Positions 58,201 through 64,000 of a stretch of DNA of 64,000 bases are shown piece by piece. The stretch is taken from contig CM049308.1 of assembly GCA_026874595.1 (NCBI GenBank), positions 33,598,027 through 33,662,026 of the forward strand. The letters run 5' to 3'. Under the pieces are notes generated by a model. It saw only the letters and a program-made list of their open reading frames with translations, made no database searches and was not told the origin of the DNA. This DNA is from Sipunculus nudus (lineage: Eukaryota; Annelida; Sipuncula; Golfingiida; Sipunculidae). A program made the position numbers and the translations under genes. The first letter of the stretch is position 1; each line of letters begins with the position of its first letter.

Positions 58201-58790
58201 GACTGGACCTAGAATCTTCTGTCCTCACCTCCAGGGAAGCCCATAAAAGGTCTACATGGAAACCCGAAATAAGGTCCCTGTTACCCATATTCTGTGAGCT
58301 ATGGGGCTCTGAAGTACCCCCCAGAATAAAGATTTGGTCATATATTAACAGGGCACAAATCATAATGACTGGACCTAGAATCTTCTGTCCTCACCTCCAG
58401 GGAAGCCCATAAAAGGTCTACAGGGAAAAACCGAAATAAGGTCCCTGTTACCCATATCCTTCATGCTCTGGGGCTCCGAAGTACTCCCCAGAATAAAGAT
58501 TTGGTCATCTGTTAACAGAGCACAAATTATAATGACTTGACCTAGAATTTTATTTTTTGACATGCTGGGAGACCCCTGAAAAGTCATCTTGTAAACCTTG
58601 AAAATAGGTGTCTGTTACCCATATCCTTTATGCTACAGAGCTCCATAGTACCCCAATGAATATTGGATGATTTTATACAAAAGGTCAAGTTTGGAAAAAG
58701 TATTTCATTCAAATTTGACATTCAGATGATAAAATTACTTTTGTCAATGTCTTCCTGGTCAGCTGAGCATCATGACCCCTGGGTCACTTG
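55257..58790 (+). mobile_element. Helentron-like element with long internal array, between AQR and PDCD2
   Basis: It begins AGCTCAGCTGACTGAAAGTC with hairpin partner GAGCT, then a (GTCCGTCTGTCT)n run at 55303-55352. It ends GTCAGCTGAGCATCATGACC, CCTGGGTCACTTG, then TT. The 3' subterminal GTCAGCTGAGC is the exact inverse of the 5' GCTCAGCTGAC. The interior has about nine units of roughly 340 bp with shared GGCACAAATCGTAA, GACTGGACCTAGAATCTTC, TAGGTCTCTGTTACCCATAT, GAGCTATGGGGC and TGGTGGCGCCACCTGTAT. Two further 5' heads lie inside, at 57240 (truncated) and 57757, both served by the single 3' end. No Rep/helicase frame is present. Confidence 0.65.
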
Positions 58791-59182
58791 TTAATACTTT
58801 CCCAGACATATGGAGACATTTCATTTGCTATAAATGTTATTATTATAGTCATTTTACCAGAAGTTCAGATTTAAAACCCAGCCAATCATTTTGTTCCAGC
58901 CAAAATATGGGGATTAAAAAAAAGGGGAAAACTAATCCATGGTGTGTTAATATAGGTCAATTTGTTTTCAGTTGTTTCCAGCATATATAACCTGGTTTCA
59001 ACTAAATTTCCTGAATTAACATGGGAGTACATTTTAATCATAGCTGCTAAATGACTAAAGAGTTAAACAATAACAAGGTAACCTCATACCAGGTAAAACA
59101 GGATTTAATAAAATTATTATACACTGTCAGAACACATATAAACTTGTCATATTTCATAATTAGCATACATTTTTAGCAGTTT
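58791..59182. other. Convergent intergenic end and probable PDCD2 3' UTR
   Basis: No coding sequence is seen. On the minus strand AATAAA overlaps the PDCD2 stop region and an ATTAAA variant lies at 59104-59109, so the PDCD2 transcript probably ends within this stretch. Confidence 0.5.
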
Positions 59183-62100
59183 TTATTTTTTATCAGCAGC
59201 TGTTTCAACAATGTCCTGTTTCCACACAAACTCTGGGCAGTAGACAGTCTGTGAATCACAGCTGTCTTTGCAGGTGTAGACAGCCAGGGTCCCCCAGTCT
59301 ATACTGTCACCCACCTGGTCCACCTGCAGATGTCTTAAAAGCTGAGGCATCACCTGTAAACAGTTATCAAAATTATATTAGGAGCAGTCACAGAGATCCA
59401 CAAGCTTATCTTGTAAGCCTCTACCAGAATCTGAATAATGTAAAATCAGTGAATGAAAAAATTTTTTTATATGTTCCAGCATTCATCTCAAAATTTCACT
59501 GATACAGATAATTTTTATACCGGTATATAACTTAAACCTGCAAACACAAGGGCTTGGGTAACTGGTAAAATGTAATTGGGCACTCACAGATATTCATATA
59601 ACTGAATTTATTAAAAACATTTTTTAAGTTGCCACTTTCCAAACCTGAAATAATTTCAGTTACTTCAGTAAGCACTCCAACATTCCAGTTTCTTGGATGT
59701 GAGTAAATAGCCAATGATTAGTATTATAGACAAGACTGGAAAGCAGTAACAGGCTTAATTTACCCCAGCCTTGTCTACAAGTACCCACCAGAATAAGATC
59801 TACTGTACCCACCAGAATAAGATCTACTGTAACTATATACTATATGTTGGGCGAGCCATTGTGGTAATTTCAAAGGCATTTGGTATATTCTTTGAATACA
59901 TACAGATACACTTATAACCAAAGAGTCATGCTTTTTTTGTTAAAAACTGTTATACTGTAGATGGAGATATCCCTTCAAGAGACTGCAGTTCATGCCAAAA
60001 ACTTCAACTCTCAAAATATCTTCTGTATATTTTTGGCTTATTTTGAGGTTGTGTCCCAAAATATCTACCCACTGATTTGGGGTCTGTACGATGTCTACTT
60101 GATATAGTCTACCAGTAAGTGGTTCATTAATCAGATGCTTCCCTGCATGTCTACGTTATACCATCATTTATTTCATCTCTACTATATACCATTACAAGAA
60201 TTCATACACGAGCTTTGAAGGCCTTTTATGTTGTTAGCTCCTAATAGATCAGTTCGCATCACAAAAATCAAGCCTTTCTGCTAGTTTTTTCTGGCAATTA
60301 ATTAACCAAACTACCCAACAACCTTAAACTTTGATCTTTATTAGCCGACTGCCACCTATTCATAAGATTATATAATAATATTTGTGAATTATATTTGTTA
60401 AAGAAATAATCTCTAGAGCGCATTTTGGATGTAGACATTTTCAGAATTATTCATATAAAATGACTAGAGACTTTCTGTAGTGGACACCTTGGGGGAAAAT
60501 AAGTAAAGACCTTAATTTTTGGATTAGGTATTTGGAAATACACTGACGGTGCTATCAAAGGGTATGTTAGATGTGCTCACCTGGAACTCAAATTCTCTTT
60601 CAGCACCACAGGAGCAGTTAGGTATGTCACTGGCTGCAGGGATGTGTTCACTTGATATCCACAATGGCTCCCCACCTCTACTGTATCGCAACACCTTGTA
60701 AAAACATTATAACATCACATCAGTACCAGCATTAACCTCTCCAACTCTGGTAAAGCACAAACTTCTATAATGTATTCATCTTTAGTGACAAATGGCCACA
60801 ATGATTCAACAGTCTTTTAAATAATTTACAAGGCAATTAGTTTTATGCTTTTCAACAGTGCAACACAAGCTGTTGGTGAGAATGTAACATGACTTAAAAT
60901 CAATCAGGATTTCCTCTCTAGTCGGTGATAAAATTTAACATGCATATTCCAACTGAGCTTATCCTTCCCAGTAAAAGATTGGATTGCTTTTGATATTTCA
61001 AAAGTAATTCTAAAACAATGAAAATATGTCTTGTCTTTTTAGTTTTCTAGAATCAAGTAAAACTATTTTTCTGGCACCAAAGCCAACATTTGTTATGAAA
61101 AATCAACTCCACATACACCAATGCATCATGGGAAGAATTACAACTGTGCATCATGGGAAAACTCACAACAATGCATCATGGGAAAATTTACACCAGTGCA
61201 TTATGGGGAAAATCACAATTACATCATTACCTGATCTTTGTCTTTACTGATTCTCTGTTTGAACTTCTGCATCTGGATATCTGCTGCTGTTTCATGTCTG
61301 GCCATGGCCTCCAGGTCAGCCAGAGACTGCTTTCCTTCTAAGACTGATGGTTTATTGGCCTCCTCTGTTTCGTCACCCTGTGTACCTGTGGTCTCCTCAC
61401 CATTCTTTGCTTCATCATATTCTTCTTCTTCTGTTACTAATTCATATTCTGGGAACAGAATTTTTGCTTTGGATTCTTTGCCACTAGAACCTGCATAAAG
61501 TGAAAGATTATTTGTTTATAAAGCACATGATTAATATTGAAAAAAAACCAACAGGAAAACCCTCTGTAATTTGAGAGATAATTCCTCAATAAGCTTATCC
61601 AGCTGTTAAACTTTTACCTACCAATAAGTGTATAAAGATATTTCATCAGACATAAAGTTTCTTTTAAAATTAAGTTACAGACTGTATGAAGGGTTGGCCT
61701 ACATTAAACTACAGGAGAATGTTGTATTTTAAGCTGCATCACTGCAAAGTTAACTGTAACTGCCCAAAAAAAAGAGTTTAGCAGATACTATGTTTTCATG
61801 CAGGTTCCGCCACCTAGTTTGTTTCAAGAGAACTCCTCTGAGAACCTTGGACTGATATTTCTGAAATCGAGCATAATTATTGGGTCACATGGAAACTGGT
61901 GCCTAACAGAGACTGGTGGTGCATCTTCAGTCCATTCCTGCAGTATGAACTTGGGAGTCTTAATGATAACAGCTTGTATCTCAGGAGTGTTTCAACAAAT
62001 TGGGCTGAAATAGTGCCTCCTATCTTGTTCTTGAGACTGTCGTTTTCATGGGGTGTCCATTAATGCTTTCGCTATCTTTTTGTCTTAGTGAATTGTATTA

Positions 62101-63038
62101 CATCTTAGTATTATTTCAACGTATTGGGCTAAAATTGTGCATGTCCATAGATCTTGGATATCCCATCCTGTACTCAAGACTGGTGGTGCCATCTGTAATC
62201 GCATTTGCATGGCATCCATTCATGAGTTTGCTTTGGGTGAAAATCACCCATCTCAGGAGTGGTTCAATGTATGGGTCTGAAATTTGGCATGTCAATCCAT
62301 CTTTTAGATTTTTGGCAGACCAGACAGGTGGCGCCAACATTTTTGTAGAATACACTGAAGCTCTTTTTCAGGAGTGGTTTGCCCTATTGGCCTAAAATTA
62401 TGCATGTCCATAGATATTGGATATCTCCATCTTGTACTCATGATTGGTGGTGCAATCTGCAATCATTTTTAATATCTGGGTGAAAATTGCTCATACCTCA
62501 GGAGTGGATGGATGTCTCATCCTGAAATTTTGCATGTTAATCTGTCTTGAATAGCTGATGTAGACCAGACAGGTGGCGCCACCTGCCATTTCATTTTTGT
62601 AGAATACATTGATGCACTTTTTCTGACTAAGTGTTATGGTATTTTGGCTTGAAATTTTGCATGTTCATCTGCCTTGGGTAGATTTCCCATTCACATATTT
62701 GTAGAATATGTTCATGCATTTATCACAGGACTGGTTTAATGTATTAGCCTGAAATGTCATATGTCCACAGATTTTGGATACTCCATCTTGTACAGAAGCC
62801 TTCTGGTGTCCCCTACAATCATTTTCTCATAGCTTAGATCCATCATAGACCAGACAGGTGCCACCACATAATTTTTTGTAGAATACATTGCCTAATTCTC
62901 AAGAGTGGTTTGATGTATTCATACGAAAATTTGCATGTAGATAGATTTTGGAATGGTTTTCTTGTATACAAGACTGCTTGGGCCACATACAATAAATTGC
63001 ATCTGGTATCCATCTGTAGATATGGTTTTGGTTAAAAA

Positions 63039-63079
<41 letters not shown>

Positions 63080-64000
63080 TTTATTTGGCATCTCTCATGC
63101 CAAAAAATTGGAGTCCTGTCATGTCTGTAACATCCAACGCCTTACCTTACCCATGCCTCTGTAATTTTGCAGATACCTGTTGTCAACTGCCTATTTTCTA
63201 GTTGCAATTACTACCTTTTATTCAAACATAACTATAATAGATTTGGAGAAAAATATAAATTTATATGCCTTTGATTATTTTGTAGGCAAATATGAATGTT
63301 ATTTGTTAGGTGTTACTCTGCAAATCATGTTTTATCAATACTTAAACTGTAACAGCTTTTAACATCATAAGGGGGAGTGGAAATAAGCATCCCTTATTAC
63401 CATGATTTATTTCCCCTAGGGGGAGGGAGTGTAGAAATAAGCATTCCTTATTCCACTCCTTTTTCAAATCCCAGGGAGTGGAATAATGACCTGCCTTTAT
63501 TAAACCGTGACCAACAATGTATTACAATGGATATTTTTTAAAACTTAATTTTCACTGATATACTTGCCATCTGAACAGCTCAACTTGTGACCGGCTTTCC
63601 AATCAACCGCCTGGTGCTCCCTGTCACAGTACGCCACCTGGTGGCATTTACTGCACTTTTTCGGACCAGCAGCACCACACACCACACAGACACCCTGGAA
63701 CTTGTCAGCCGACGGAAAGTCATCCCCGGGATTAAAACTGTCCTCATTTGGTGGGTCATAGCAGAAAAATTTATTTTTCCTGGGTAACTGTGATCTATAT
63801 ACCAGGAGATTTTTGTTCGAATTCGCCCGACAACATGCGGAGTTTGGGCAAATAAACAAGAATATCGTCCGATGAAAACAACTTGGTTTCTCGGAGAGGT
63901 CTGCGTACACCTGCAACAAGAACACACAGGGTTTGCCGCATTCACCGCATTTAAGTTCATCTGGCTTTGGCAGAGGGTGTAACGCCAGCCATGCTGGTTT
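59183..64000 (-). CDS. PDCD2: Programmed cell death protein 2, MYND-finger protein (5' end beyond window)
   Basis: In other eukaryotes PDCD2 chaperones ribosomal protein uS5 (RPS2) during small-subunit assembly, in cytoplasm and nucleus. Minus-strand exons in transcript order: 64000-63556 (partial), 61490-61231, 60694-60581, 59353-59183 with stop TAA at 59185-59183. The first visible residues, KPAWLAL, align about 30 residues into the human protein. Exon 1 holds the N-terminal TYPP-like half ([25 protein letters not shown]) and a MYND finger, [20 protein letters not shown] then C, H, H and C, with all zinc ligands kept. Exon 2 is an acidic linker (ILFPEYELV, then [10 protein letters not shown]). 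Exons 3-4 form the PDCD2_C domain ([54 protein letters not shown]). The exon 1 donor is chosen by phase: CA|GTGAAA at 63556 keeps frame. Confidence 0.95.
61119..61218. repeat. Minisatellite of TGCATCATGGGAAAA units in PDCD2 intron
   Basis: Four units of about 25-32 bp, each with (A/G)TGCAT(C/T)ATGGG followed by AAAA and CACAA, end 12 bases before the exon donor on the opposite strand. Confidence 0.85.
61795..62960. repeat. Tandem array of ~300-bp units in the first visible PDCD2 intron
   Basis: Repeating markers include GACTGGTGGTGC, TTGCATGT(C/T)(C/A)AT, GGGTGAAAAT, CAGGAGTGG and GACCAGACAGGTGGCGCCA (near 62323 and 62565). The units alternate between two half-units of about 150 bp. The GGTGGCGCCACC core also occurs in the arrays at 9405-10490 (as GGTGGTGCCACC) and 55257-58790, although the rest of the unit differs. 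Confidence 0.7.
63042..63077. repeat. TA microsatellite
   Basis: About 18 TA units in the first visible PDCD2 intron, immediately after the array at 61795-62960. Confidence 0.95.
63367..63490 (+). repeat. Short foldback repeat pair related to 7256-7315
   Basis: Two imperfect copies in tandem, each with GGAGTG.(A)GAAATAAGCAT and a following CCTTATT. GGGGGAGTGGAAATAAGCAT opens the first; GGGAGTGGAATAATG closes the block. The same motif occurs inverted at 7256-7315, so it is a dispersed family. Confidence 0.55.

Overview
The window is AT-rich animal nuclear DNA with many short exons, long introns and abundant repeats. It holds one complete gene, the ends of two others, and a dense load of mobile elements. 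The repeat types (hairpin-headed elements with a TCCGTC/TCTG run and internal ~0.15-0.35 kb tandem units, plus a DIRS-type retrotransposon) and the divergence of the proteins from vertebrates suggest a mollusc, probably a bivalve. That assignment is inference; no species can be named from the sequence alone.

Layout. 1-700: the 3' terminal exon and poly(A) signal of an unidentified plus-strand gene. 700-9200: intergenic DNA with microsatellites, a 33-bp minisatellite, a perfect 32-bp-arm palindrome, a tRNA-like SINE head and two dispersed-repeat copies. 9230-54603 (+): the complete coding region of Aquarius (AQR/IBP160), the intron-binding spliceosomal helicase, in 38 coding exons encoding 1475 residues. 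Every junction was placed by reading frame, GT-AG borders and similarity to the human protein. Its introns hold most of the repeats: a 325-bp array in intron 1, two arrays in intron 4, a ~3.1 kb Helentron-like element in intron 6, a non-LTR reverse transcriptase fragment in intron 10, a 641-bp MITE with 4-bp target duplications in intron 11, foldback elements in introns 12 and 36, and a 5.4 kb DIRS-type tyrosine-recombinase retrotransposon plus a hAT-like MITE in intron 35.

54604-55100 is the AQR 3' UTR. 55257-58790 is a second Helentron-like element with a long internal array. 59183-64000 (-): PDCD2, convergent with AQR, four exons visible, with the 5' end cut off by the window edge.

How the genes relate. 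AQR acts in the nucleus on spliceosomal introns. PDCD2 is a MYND-finger protein known in other animals and yeast as a chaperone for ribosomal protein uS5. They are convergent neighbours with no sign of a shared pathway or promoter. The DIRS element carries gag, reverse transcriptase/RNase H and tyrosine recombinase remnants. All are broken by stops, frameshifts or deletion, yet the terminal repeats and internal complementary region remain nearly intact. The most notable unexplained signal is a palindromic core, GGTGGCGCCACC, that recurs in three otherwise different tandem-repeat arrays at three separate loci.
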